A stretch of 64,000 nucleotides of DNA, from the NCBI RefSeq assembly GCF_019578655.1, contig NC_063262.1, positions 13,895,582-13,959,581 of the forward strand, read 5' to 3'. The first letter of the stretch is position 1, and each line of letters opens with the position of its first letter. The DNA comes from Ricinus communis (Eukaryota > Streptophyta > Magnoliopsida > Malpighiales > Euphorbiaceae). The position numbers and the translations under genes were made by a program. The notes beneath the pieces are model-generated. The model was not told where the DNA came from and ran no database searches. It worked only from the letters and a program-made list of their open reading frames with translations. Positions 35,273-46,540 of this stretch are shown here, in pieces.

Positions 35273-36678
35273 TGATGCAGACTAGCACTAATGGTGATTA
35301 TCAAGGTCGTATTCTCGGGAAAGGATGAGCCTAAAACTACTCCGGCGTCTTATGTTATCTACCCTTAAATTAATAGTGAAGAAGTTACTAATCCATGATT
35401 AGGTGCAAGCTAAATGATTAACTAAATGCCAAGTAATCTGCAAAGGTTTAATGAAACAATCAAGGAAAGAAGGCAAACCCAAGAGGGACCTAAGCTAGTT
35501 AGATTTTAACAAAGGTAGAAATTAGATTGATTACCAATTATGATTACCTATAGGCAGTTTCTAAATGGAATTCGAGTTCCCTCTCGAGAACACCGAATTC
35601 CTAAGCCTAAGAACCTAAATGACGAAATCTCTTCCTAACGATTGATTTTAGGTTAGCCTTAAGATTAATCCGCTGCTATTAAGAGTTGTTAATTCTTAAT
35701 CTGGCTAATTACCCTTATCTCTAAGTGATATTAACCAGTTCTTGCTATTCAAAATTCCAATTACTTAATGAATTTCTCAATTACAGAATGCAATTTAAAG
35801 AACACAATTCACAACGTCTCATGAATAATACAATATCTTATTAATGCTGAAAGCAAGAAGAATACAAGAATTAATAATCAATATCTCATAAACATGAAGT
35901 ACAATCCAACAAATAAAGGAACTCCAATGGGTTCAGCAGCTCTAGCTACTCATGCTAATGAATAAAACAAAATAAAAAATAGATACATAAGAGAAAATTG
36001 GAAACATGTACACCCTTCCTCTTCAAATCAGATGAACAGTCTTCAATCTCCAAGTCTGAATAATGAACCTCGAATTTCCTTTTGAATACTTCAAAATCCA
36101 CTATTGATCTTTAATACAATGCTCGAACCACTAAAATCCGTCCTTTAATGCGTGAAATGGTCTCCCAAAGTCAAGCGTCGAAGTTTGAAAAGAGATGGCT
36201 CGCGTGCGTATATGAGTTCCAAGGTCAGGAAATGCTCAACTCTTTAAAACAAAGCGAAAAAACCTATATAATTAATTCAGCACGGCCGTGGTCAAGCCCC
36301 TGCTAGTCAGCACGGGTAAATTCCAGGCTGTGCTGAGCCACCACGAGCCGTGGTGGCCTCAAAAACTGTGCCAAAAAGCCAAATTTGAAGATCCAGGGCC
36401 AATGGTTCAAGACGGCCGAGTCCGCAGTCCAGTCGCCGATCGCGATCCGCGCCTTTAACCTAGGTCGTGCTCAACCTTGAAATGCAAGCATTTGTTAAAT
36501 TTTGATGAATTCCAGTCCGTTTTCGCACGTATCACCCTCAAACACTAATAATGTTCATCAATGATCACTTGAAATATGAAAGGAACCAAGCACAGGTCAT
36601 TCTTGCATAAAACATGATAAATATGCACAAAAACACAAGTAATTGGGCATATAAACATGTGTAAAACAATGCACATCA
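35273..36678 (-). mobile_element. 1.4-kb LTR-like insertion nested in the Tat RNase H
   Basis: It splits the RNase H connection, where coding sequence reads ILADFMAE on its right side and resumes with the WTLHVD block on its left. On the minus strand it starts TGATGTGCATTG and ends GTCTGCATCA, so it has TG...CA ends with a short inverted TGATG/CATCA. It encodes no proteins. It contains the phrase GAATTCGGTGTTCTCGAGAG and a GC-rich stretch at about 36280-36470. A solo LTR is the simplest reading, but the flanks (CCTAT, CTCAG) do not match as a target duplication. Confidence 0.6.
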
Positions 36679-37506
36679 CTCAGCCATAAAGTCGGCTAAT
36701 ATCTATGCTTTCATAGCCCTTCTAAGCTCATACCGAACATTAAAAGCTCCTACCTGGACTAACCAATGAATAAGTTACCCATATGTTTTTAGCCTTTGCA
36801 ATGCCTTTCTCAGTGGCTGATTCGTTCTCACTATTACTGCATGTGCTTGAAGATACTGTCTGAGCTTAGTAATAATGGTGATGATAGCTAGAGCTAACTT
36901 TTCTATTATGAGGTACTTAGTATTTGCCCCTTTTAAAACCTTACTCGTATAATAAATAGGCTTTTGCTTGCCATCATCCTCCTTGAAAAGGACAGAGCTG
37001 ATGGTTTCCTTGGTCGTTGCTAGATACAAATACAAATTCTCCTCACTTAAAGGTCTACTGAGTAGGGGTGGCGAGCTTAGGAACTTCTTCATCTCTTCGA
37101 AAGCCTTCTAATATTCCTCTGCCCATTCAAAATTCTTAACATTCTTCAAAGTCTTGAAGAATAACAAACATCTTCTAGCCGAGCAAGGATGAATCAACCA
37201 AGAGATATTATCCTACCATTAACTTATACACCTTATTGATACTATTTGGTGGTCTCATCTCTATAATTGCTATAATTTTCTCAGGGTTAACCTCTATCCC
37301 TCTTTGCGAGATCATAAATCCTAGGAACTTTTTAGCCTTAACACCAAAAGCACATTTATCAAGGTTTAACTTGAGCTGATAATTCTCTAGGATGTTGAAT
37401 GCTTCCTTTAGATATCTAGCATGATCCTCGGCCCTAGTCGACTTGATGATCATATCATCCATATATACCTCCATAGTTTCTTAGATATGATCTTTGAACA
37501 TAGTGT
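36679..37506 (-). pseudogene. Tat element RT C-terminal part and RNase H start
   Basis: Reading right to left: MEVYMDDMIIKSTRAEDHA holds the RT catalytic YMDD box (37474 leftward) and then KKFLGFMISQRGIEVNPEKI. Next, at 37092-36775, is a RNase H region with LYLYLATTKETISSVLFKED and KPIYYTSKVLKGA. Frames change between the two parts, and a TAG lies just before METM... where a sense codon is expected. Confidence 0.85.
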
Positions 37507-37511
37507 TTACC

Positions 37512-38385
37512 TGATAGGAAATCATCATCTTAGCAACCATACACCCCAATAACTAATGAGTTACGATACATATGGAATGCAAGAAAACACCCTCCAATCA
37601 AGATGATTCCAAAACCCAAGGATCTCCTCAAGTGAAGTTAGGAAAAACTAGTTCCAACAATGAAACTAGCACTTGAATTCAACTCCAAACGCCATAAACC
37701 AAGTATGATTTGATAAGTTATGAATCAAACACAAGATTTTGGTTAGAGAATGCCACAAACTAAAAATAGTTTGATAAGTTCAAAGTTCATGCAAGAACTT
37801 AAGCAAAAACACTCACAAAGAGCAAACAAAGATTATCATTCAAAATTCTATATTTACAAATGGATTTGGCTTTGATATTTATAGCCAAAACAAGACAAAG
37901 AAACCTAAATGGATGTCTTTTGAGCTTCCCCACGTTTTTCCCTTTAATTCCCCTTAAAACTTATTAAAAGTGGCTATTTTTACATTGATGTCACTCATTT
38001 TTGTAACTCCCAAATGACAACTAATTATGTGCATCCATTTTGTAACTCCAAATTATGACTAATTATGTGCATCTATTTTGTAACTCTAAAAGACAACTAA
38101 TCACACCATAACTTAAGAAAAACCTAATAAAATGAAAATAAAAAAAGGCTTCAAATGAATCTTATTGGACCTATGAGTTCAGCCCAAACTTATTGCACTA
38201 AATTGATGATTTTGGATCCTTTTTGTAATCCTAAATCTTGGACTGAGCCTTGTTGTGTTTGAACACTCCAAATGTCTTTAATTAAGCCCAACAAAGCTTC
38301 TTGCATACTTTTGGACTTGGATCTTGTCATTGGACCTCCTTGAAAGCTTAAAGGATCATTTGTAATTCTTGTCTTTATTGCATCA
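37512..38385 (-). mobile_element. Solo LTR nested in the Tat reverse transcriptase
   Basis: 874 bp flanked by a perfect duplication TTACC (37507-37511 and 38386-38390). On the minus strand it begins TGATGCAATAAAG and ends TTTCCTATCA. Removing it restores the RT sequence from ATYQRLV to NTMFKDH. A TATA box (GGCTATAAATATC, minus strand, about 37880) fits an LTR promoter. Unusually, its first about 200 bp contain an open frame ending at 38190 with DPLSFQGGPMTRSKSKSMQE. This resembles the PLTRSKAK-type segment found in plant gypsy gag/pol proteins. Confidence 0.88.
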
Positions 38386-38390
38386 TTACC

Positions 38391-39249
38391 AATCTTTGGT
38401 ATGTTGCTCATTTTAGGCTAAAAGGCGTTACTATGTAATAAAATGTACCTATATCCGTAATAAAAGAATTCTTCTCTTCATCTTGATCTAATCATACCCC
38501 TGAGCAGCGTCAATAAAGCTATAGACCTTATAAACACTTTTTAAATCCATTAACTTATCAATATTGGGGAGTAGATAGCTATCTTTCAGACAAGCCTTAT
38601 CCAGATCTATAAAATCTACACACATCCTCCACCTTCCATTTGACTTCTTAACCAAAACCATATTTGCTACCCTAACATGATACATTTCCAGCCTAATAAA
38701 CCCAGCCTTCAACAGCTTATTGACCTCTTCAACTATAGTGATCTGCCTCTCAGTGGCAAAACTTCTCTTCTTTTGCTTAATTGGCTTAAAGCCTAGATGG
38801 ACATTTAATTGATAGGAGATTATACTCGGATCAACCCCGATTATCTCAGAAGGCGAGCTAGCAAACATGTGCTTTTTCTCAGTAAGAACTTGCTCTATAC
38901 TTTGAGTCACTTGACTGGACAACTCGATGCCGACCTGAACTGCCTTTTCTGAATCTTCGCCTAAAGAGGACTTTCTTAACTCTTCTATTGGCTCTGCTTT
39001 TACTTGATCTTCCACTATTGGATGCATTAAAGCTTTTACAGGGAGTGTTTGGGTTGTCCCTTTTAATGTAGTAAGATAGCACTCCCTCACCATCTTCTGA
39101 TTATCAAGCACAATTATGATCCCTTTAGAAGTCAAAATTTTCAGCTTTATAGAGTTGATACTCATGGCTGTCTTTGCTTCCATCAACATAGGATGTCCAA
39201 AGACTAGTATGCAAATGGAATATCGATTACCATAAAGGAAATCTGCCAC
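38391..39249 (-). pseudogene. Tat element protease-RT N-terminal part
   Basis: The open frame 39249-38488 covers the end of the protease/linker (IIVLDNQKMVRECYLTTLKG) and the first RT motifs: KQKKRSFATERQITIVEEV, LVKKSNGRWRMCVDF and then YSFIDAAQGYD. The expected RMCVDYTDLNKACPKD appears with changes. A TAG follows, and the RT continues in other frames to about 38391 (FITDIGTFYY, then ATYQRLV) where the solo LTR is inserted. Confidence 0.85.
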
Positions 39250-39621
39250 TTCTTGGTCAGTCTCTTAATTCTGTAGTTTTCCCTGTCTTTTCCTTGAGCT
39301 CTACTGTTAGCTCAGTTATCCTTAAGGGTGCACTGGCTAGCTACCTAAGTCGACAAGTGGAGTTGTGCATGGCTTCAGATTCATCCCCCCACTAATATCC
39401 TTGTAGCACTATAGAGTCATGATGTTAATCGCACTTTCATGGTCAATAAATAGTCTCCTTACCCAATAGTTCTCAATGAATCCCGAGATTACTAGGCATT
39501 TCAATTTATTCTCCATCCTTTTCTGAGAAAACTATATTTGGGAGTTTCTCATTCTCGACTATTATAACTCGGCCTCTTTTTCTCTTGGAGCTCTTAGCAG
39601 TAAAGGTAGCTCCTCCAAAAA

Positions 39622-41193
39622 TCATATAGACATCATATTTCTTTTGGAATCTCTATTTCTTAGGGATTCCTCCCGATCTCTATCTCTTGATCCTTTAGAG
39701 CCCCTAGAACCTTTGTCCCTGTCCGATTGACCATCTTTTCTAGTAATAAATCTCGTAAGGTGCCCTCTCTCAATCACCCTGTCAATCTCTCTCTTGAGCT
39801 GAATGCAATCCTTTATATTATGACCATGACCATTATGAAACTTGCAAAACTTGTTTTTATTCTTGAAATCTGTAGTTTGCTCCCTCATTTGGTTTAGATA
39901 CTGAATATCTCCCTTATTCTTCTAAACACACATCAAGATATTGGTCCTTAATGTGTTCAGAGGAACAGAGTCTTTCTCACTACTGCTCCTAAGGTCACTC
40001 TTCCTCTTGTCATCCTTATACCTTGCTTAGGCTGATTGGATTTACCTTTTGACCGATTATCATGATCAATCATTCTGCTAACTTGGTAATCTTTGTCTAA
40101 CCTGATGAAGCTATGAGCTCAGTCCATGAGCTCGGCATATGACACTGGCAGGTCTATGGTTAGTGAATTTTTAAATTTATTTGTACAAGTATTGTTGGTC
40201 ATTGCATCTATAGTTGTGTCCTCGTTGAGTTTCTCTACCTAGATAGCTTCCTTGTTGAACCTTTCCACAAAATTTTTCAAACTACCATTATTCCTATGAA
40301 TACAATTCTTTATATCACTAGACCTCTTCTTTAGAGGTATGCTGGTGATGAACCGAGCTTTAAACAATTCAGCAAGTGTAGGAAAATCGTATATAGAGCC
40401 ATCTAGTAAACTTTGATGCCACTTCTAAGCACTTTCCTTTCGAGTTGTCGGAAAAATCATGCACCTGATTAGATCTGAAAATTATGCAATCCCATCTTAA
40501 TATTAAAATTATTAACATGACCTAGTGGATCCCATAAACCATTGTAGGAATCCAAAGGTGGCAATCTCAGCTTCTCAATGAAGTGCTTTGCTAGGATGCT
40601 CAGACATAAAGGATTACCCTTAGAGAGGACCTCATCCCTTATTATCCTCCCCTTAGGTTAATTATTCAGAGCATCATTTCTTCTCTTATTGATAGTCTCC
40701 TTGATCCATGCAATATCTTGAGTTTGAGAACCATAACTCTTTTCCTTGATATCTCTAGCTCGGTTATTCCTTTTCCGAGACCTATTATCTTTTATCTGAA
40801 TATTTGTTGTCCTCGAAATTTGTATGGTTGGTGGTGGACCAATATCAATGTTATGAGCAGGAGTTCGACTGGTGCTTGCTAGCGTAGCTTGCCTCACAAG
40901 TGTCTAAGCTATAACACTTTCATAATACTTCTTCATCTCCTCCACCTGTCGATTATACATAATAATAATGGTTGCAAAGGACTTTGAGAAAGATTAGGAG
41001 GTAGAGGTCAGCTCTGAGGTGTAACAGGCGACAGGAAGAATGGAGCCTGAGACATGGGTGTCGGAGGTCTATAACCCATCTCCCTTTTCCAAGCAGCAGA
41101 TAGATCTTTAATGGGTAGTGGACCTCTCCAGGTATAGTTTTCACTGAAGATCTGCTCAAGTGTAAGTTGTTGTGAAAAGGATTTCTCCTCCAA
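39622..41193 (-). pseudogene. Tat element gag remnant
   Basis: Starts after the 5' LTR leader with a probable initiator at 41193 (MEEKSFSQQLTLEQIF). It is broken into several frames. Near the end, 39888-39622 encodes NKFCKFHNGHGHNIKDCIQL followed by REIDRVIERGHLTRFI, the zinc-knuckle region typical of Tat gag (CxxH...GHxxxxC). It would form the virus-like particle. Many stops make it nonfunctional. Confidence 0.8.
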
Positions 41194-41405
41194 GGCTAGG
41201 AAGATGGTATGATCAGTCCAAGAGGACCTATTGATAGTTGACTGACCTGCGAAGGAATTAGAGGTCTAGTAGGTGGAACAATAGCTCTAACTCAAGTTCC
41301 TGGAGGGAGAACATCTCCAATTTGATTTTAGCTAGATGCATTTAGCTTGATAAGGTAGGAAAATAAACTTTTTTTTGCTCAAAGTTCCCCACAGACGACG
41401 CTAAT

Positions 41406-41835
41406 TGATAACTCCGTCAATAAAGGTAAGCTATCAATATGATCTTCAAGGGCTGACCCGATCTCTAGAGTACATGCAAGCATGGTTAAAAAGCACCGGA
41501 CAGGTTTTCCGCCACTTACTCCAATTATTAAGTTACTTTTTATGAAAGGGTGGCTTAAAGTATAATAAGTGTGTAAATAATGTATTATAATTTCTTATAT
41601 AGACGTTGAGTGTCTCCTCATCCTATTAGGAGAAGAGTTCTATAGATGTAAGTCATCCTAATTATATTAGGACTTGTCTTCTTGACTGTCAGCAGAGTTT
41701 TAAGTCAGGTCAGACTCTTCAATTGGAGTCCAATCATGACACGATCTCTAAAACTCCACGTTGCAATAAGATATAGATTTGGTCAGCCCCATCTTTCTCG
41801 GGCATGACAAGTTGGCTTATAATGCTCGGCTATCA
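41406..41835 (-). repeat. 5' LTR of the Tat element
   Basis: 430 bp. On the minus strand it starts TGATAGCCGAGC and ends GACGGAGTTATCA, so terminal TGATA/TATCA is inverted. The mostly minus-strand promoter would drive gag-pol. The primer-binding region follows at 41388-41405. Confidence 0.92.
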
Positions 41836-41840
41836 CATCA

Positions 41841-44800
41841 TAATAATGAAACTTACGAACTAAATTAGATCTAGACATTTAAGATTATTGAAATAAAAAA
41901 TTAAAGACATAAATGAAAGACTGATCACCATCCTTTAAACTTCTTTGTTTTTTTAAAAAATAAAGAATAAAAACTTACATAACAAAAGAAAGAATTTGTG
42001 CTCTTATTGAAAGCTTTTTTCTTTCTCTTTAATAACTCCCTCTTGAAACGAATTTTAACCCATCAAGTATGTTATGATTTTCTAACAGCTCATATTTATT
42101 CATTAAAGGGCTAACAAAATAAAGTTTAAATAAAATTAAAGAGTATTAGACATTTTATTTGATATGATAGAAGAAGGGAGAAAGAAAATCTATTTTAAAT
42201 TAGATTGTTGAATGCTTAATTAAATATAACAATAATCAAAGTCTGAATTTAATTTAAGGGAACGGATGCAAATATAATTAATAAAGTCCTAACTCCACTA
42301 GTGAGAATGATTAATGAATTTAATTAAAATTATTTATAATTAAATTAAATAACTAACTCTAATTTTTACATAGATTTATTCAAAAAAATAAATTTATTCT
42401 ATCAAATCTTCCATTACAAATAAATTAGAATAGATGGCAAATTTAGTTAATTTTATTTTGAAATTCAACAATCAATCCTCTCTAAGAGAATTGAGACTTT
42501 TAATAACAAATCCAATTAATCAATCAATAATCTAAACTTCGAACATTTTCTCATAATTTAGTTATGCTTATATCTATTTATATAAACTAGTTTTCATCCG
42601 CGTGCACCCAAATGGACTAGCTACTATAGCATTGTAAGGCTTTGTAACCTAATTAAAAACACGTTGGAGTCGCCATCTGAGTCATCACCAAGACACTTTT
42701 CCTATTTGTGGCACAACTAGATTTCTTAAGGAAGTATCGCCAAATTAGAGATATATTCGAAAATCAATTTCCCTAATTGTGTATTTTTACCTTTAATTTT
42801 ATTAGTTAATAATTTATTCCCTATAAATGCAGCATATTATTTTCTATAAATAATTAATACAACATGGCAAAAAGTGTATCTAGTTCTAGTCTAATTTCAT
42901 TGAGTTCAATCCAACCTTACCATTCATTGATCTAATGGACTACTATATTTCATACGCTTAGCCCACTTAGTCTAGCCAAATTCGTATTTAATTTTAGCCC
43001 AAGTTTGTCATCTCTTAATCTAAAGGACTACCACTTGCATGCACGAGTCATATTTTAAGCCTACAGTCTATGTGGGTTGATTTTAGTTAGCAATCACATC
43101 GATCAATCACATATTCTTCCACTAATTATCATAAAGTACAAAAATAAAGGAAAGAAAAATAAAAAAAGAAAGCAAAAGAAATTTTAAAAAATTATAACCC
43201 TCCTACAATTACTGGCAAAAAAGAAAGCAAAAATAGACTAAAAATACTAAAAAGCAAAATCAAGTGATCTAGGTGCTGAACAGTCAATCGGTTGTACAGT
43301 GGTTTTATCTAATTTCAGCGCTTCTAAGCTCTAGAAACATCCAAAAACGTAAAATATGAATAAAAATATAAAAAAATGATTGGTAAAAATGTTAAAATCC
43401 AACAATATAAAATAAAAAACTATCAACACAAAAAGATTAACCCTAGCATATGAGAACAAACAGCAACAAAGGCAAATAGGCAATGATTTAGCCAATCAGA
43501 AAACAAGATCTAATCCTATTATCATGTTGACTTAGCTATTCATCATGTGAATAATAATAGAAAAACTAATAGGTCCTTAAACATACCGATTACTAAAAGT
43601 AAGTTGTCCAAATAGGCATATTTGATAGATGGTAAATCAAATAAGGAAACTATCTAAAAACGTATGAGAATGACATATTCATTAAAGCAGATAACCAAAA
43701 TAAAATAGACTAATTTAAAAAACATAAGATATAGTCATGGTAAAACTCATTTATTGATTAACTATCCTAAACATGCATATAAGATCATGGCAAAATACCA
43801 ATGTTGATTAACAATCCTAAACATGCAGATCTATTGAAATAAGACCTAAACATTTATAATCATGGCAAAACTAACAGATCTAGCTTAGAAAATCATGGAT
43901 CTTTAATAAAAAAAACAAACAGAGATAAACCTAACATATTGAGATTCAAAAAAACTAGGCATGTGAAAATACTAGCACATCAAAAGCTTAAATCAACATA
44001 TCATATCTAGACATATGAATAAAAGCAAACAGAAAAAAAGGGTAAATTAAATGGAATGAGATGAGATGATAGAGAAACCCCTAGGTTTTCACCATATTGT
44101 ACAGACTCGTGAATCTCATGACAAGAGGTTAGTTCAAAGATTAGGTATGAGTTTGTGTCTTCTAAGGTGTTTTGAAAATTTGAGTACGTTCAAAATGTGT
44201 TTGCCCAAAAAATTACCAAAAATTCTCCAGCCTCCAAGTCTAGGGTTTCCTTTTCTATTTATAGCAAAGTGAGAAAACCTTAAGAACTAGGATCAAGACC
44301 AAGTTAATTATTATTAATAAAAATAATTAGAGATAATTACTAGCTTATTATATCTGTTCTTAAATAATAAATTAAGAGGTTTCTTTTAAAATTCAAATAA
44401 TGTCCAATAAATCAAACCTGATAATCAATATGTAAAAGCTTTTAAAATATATATAATATCAAGTTAAAAAATCAAATCTGATAATTAGGGCGTTTAATTT
44501 TTCAAAATAATCGATAAATGCCTGTAAAAACCGACGGTTGACTGCACAACCGATCGAATGTGTATTCATAACCAATCGGTTGTGGAGCCAACAACTGTAC
44601 TCCATAGCCGGTCGGCTCTATGTACAGCAAATTGATTATATGAGATGGCAGGAGTGAAAAAATTTCAGTTTTTGACCCATTTTAGACTCCATTTTGACTA
44701 TTTCAATCAATTTTGACCAATTGTGATTACTCTTCTTAATTTTTATAAAAATATTCACAAAATAACCTTTCTAGCTTAATCAACGCGTAACCCTAACTGA

Positions 44801-45300
44801 GAATTTAACCTTTCAAACTTTGTGAGATTCGGGATGAATATCAATTTTTATTATCAAATTTTTTGTAATTCTCTTGATATCTAAATTCAAAATTCGATGC
44901 TTACAATTTGCTCTCGGTTTGTCAAGATTCATGAAAAATAACTTTAAATAAATTGAGACAAAGCATAAATATCAAGGATATTGTAAAACGCTTTGTATTT
45001 ATTGGAAGTTTTATTTTGTATTGCTTGTAAAATTTTGAATGCCTCCCTTCAAAATAAATGTACAGAAAGACTTCTCTTTGGCTTTTGGTATTTTCTAAAA
45101 CTGATCCGGTATGCTTTGAAGATTCAAAATAGATGCAAAGTTTTCTATCTGGCTTGCTGTTGATTTAAGGATTTCACCCATTAAGACTTGCTAAAGATTT
45201 AAGGACTTCCCCTTAAAATTTTGGTTAGTTGGCTCTTCCGCCATTGATTGTCTGGAGTTTTTCAATTGTTTTTTACTTCAGGACCTCCTTTTTTTAGAAG
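41841..45300. other. AT-rich intergenic DNA with decayed repeat character
   Basis: No gene is supported. A phrase at about 42653 (CACGTTGGAGTCGCCATCTGA) is similar to leader sequences of plant gypsy elements. Around 43280 and 44530-44640, words such as CAACCGATCG, CCAATCGGTTGTG and AGCCGGTCGGCT recur in both orientations, which suggests remains of an LTR-type repeat. Boundaries cannot be set. Confidence 0.4.
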
Positions 45301-45322
45301 TAATTGATTTTACACTTTTGGA

Positions 45323-45870
45323 TCTTCTACTTCGGGAAGTAAATTAGTTCTCCAATTCAAGATCTTCTGCTTCGAGAAGTAAATTGGCAATCTTTCGCTT
45401 TGAGAAGTAAGCTGATTATATTCTACTTCGGGATGTAAGATGATAACCTTCCACTTCGAAAAATAAACTGGTGATCTTTCGCTTCGGGAAGTAAGGTAAT
45501 CGTATTCTGCTTCGAGATGTAAGATGATGATATTCTGCTTCTGGATGTAACTAACTCTCTACTTCGAGAGATTAATTTGTGTGCTTCCACTTCATAAAAT
45601 AAAATTAATAAACTTTCACTTCGAGAAGTAAACTAATTCTCCAGTTTAGCAAATAAGCTCGTCATCTTTCACTTTAGGAAGTAAACGAATGATATTCCAC
45701 TTCGGGATGTATGCTGATTCTCTACTTCAAAAGATAAACTTGTGAGTTTCCACTTCAAAAAGTAAACTAAGTCACCACTTTGGGAAGTAAACTAAGTCTC
45801 CATTTTGAGATTTTTCACTTTAGGAAGTAAATTGACAATATTACGCTTCAGGAAATAAACTTGAGTGTAG
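45323..45870. repeat. CTTCGGGAAG minisatellite
   Basis: About 18 to 20 diverged copies of a unit of roughly 25-36 bp. The core is TTC(T/C)(A/G)CTTCGGGAAGTAAACTGAT followed by a variable AT-rich spacer. Each core contains the small inverted repeat ACTTC...GAAGT, so every unit can form a short stem with a GGG/GAG-type loop. The array is clearly bounded by non-repetitive DNA. Confidence 0.85.
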
Positions 45871-46329
45871 ATCAAGTATTTTCTTTCTTTTTAAACTTCT
45901 TTTCATTTTTCTATTATATGTTAATGATATATACAAGTAAACAAAGATCACATCAAGCAAAAGATAGTGAAGGTATGTGAAATGCATGTTATGTATATGA
46001 CATGTAATGCATTTCTAAAGATCATCCTTTAGTTTAGCAGAGGCATACTAGCGCTCATAAGTATTGACATTTTGAGAGTTCAATCGTATGTTCTTCGAGC
46101 ATATGGCATAGAGCCTGATGGTTTATGGAGAGGATATGGACGATGATGTGACATTGGTGCATATCGGATATCTGAAAGTCATTGTGACAATAGGAAGCTA
46201 GAGATAACTTGAATATGCAAGGACTAAATAATTTGCCTTAGGTTGTGTTGAGACTTGTGCAATGATAGTTGTGCCTTCCCATAATCTCATGTAAACAATA
46301 ACAAAATATTTTCCTTTCTTATGCCTTGC

Positions 46330-46540
46330 CTTTGCTTAAGCCACTTTTTTAGGTTTTCAACTTAGCAGACTTTTTCTTTTTCTTCTTTTTTACCTTAATT
46401 TTTGCCTAAGTCAGCCTTTCAGGTTTTCGACTTAACAAGCTTTTCTTTTTTCTTTCTCTTTTATTTTCTTTTTTTGCCTTAATTTTCGTATAAGCCGCCC
46501 TTTTAGGTTTTCGACTTAGCAAGCTTGTTTCTTTTCTTTT
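46330..46540. repeat. About 80-bp pyrimidine-rich tandem repeat
   Basis: Three copies of a unit containing CTTAAGCCACTTTTTTAGGT-like sequence, then TTTTC(A/G)ACTTA(G/A)CA(A/G)(A/G)CTT and a long CTTTTCTTTT tract. The minus-strand open frame at 46406-46630 is merely the translation of this repeat. Confidence 0.75.

Larger units (their letters stand above)
30827..41835 (-). mobile_element. Full-length Ty3/gypsy retrotransposon, Tat-type, with nested insertions
   Basis: Both LTRs are present (30827-31250 and 41406-41835), and the flanks carry a perfect 5-bp duplication, CATCA, at 30822-30826 and 41836-41840. Transcription runs right to left. Directly inside the 5' LTR (right) the minus strand reads ATTAGCGTCGTCTGTGGGGA, similar to the TGGCGCCGT-type sequence that follows the 5' LTR in plant Tat/Athila elements. 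Inside the 3' LTR is the purine tract AAGAGGGGGTTCT (about 31252-31266). Order: gag, protease, RT, RNase H, integrase, then an extra ORF on the opposite strand. Two later insertions (35273-36678 and 37512-38385) interrupt pol. Many stops and clear LTR divergence show it is old and cannot move on its own. Confidence 0.93.

Noticed and set aside
45323..45870. CRISPR-like array
   Set aside because: Units are diverged, spacers are not unique fixed-length sequences, and this is plant nuclear DNA; it is a minisatellite.
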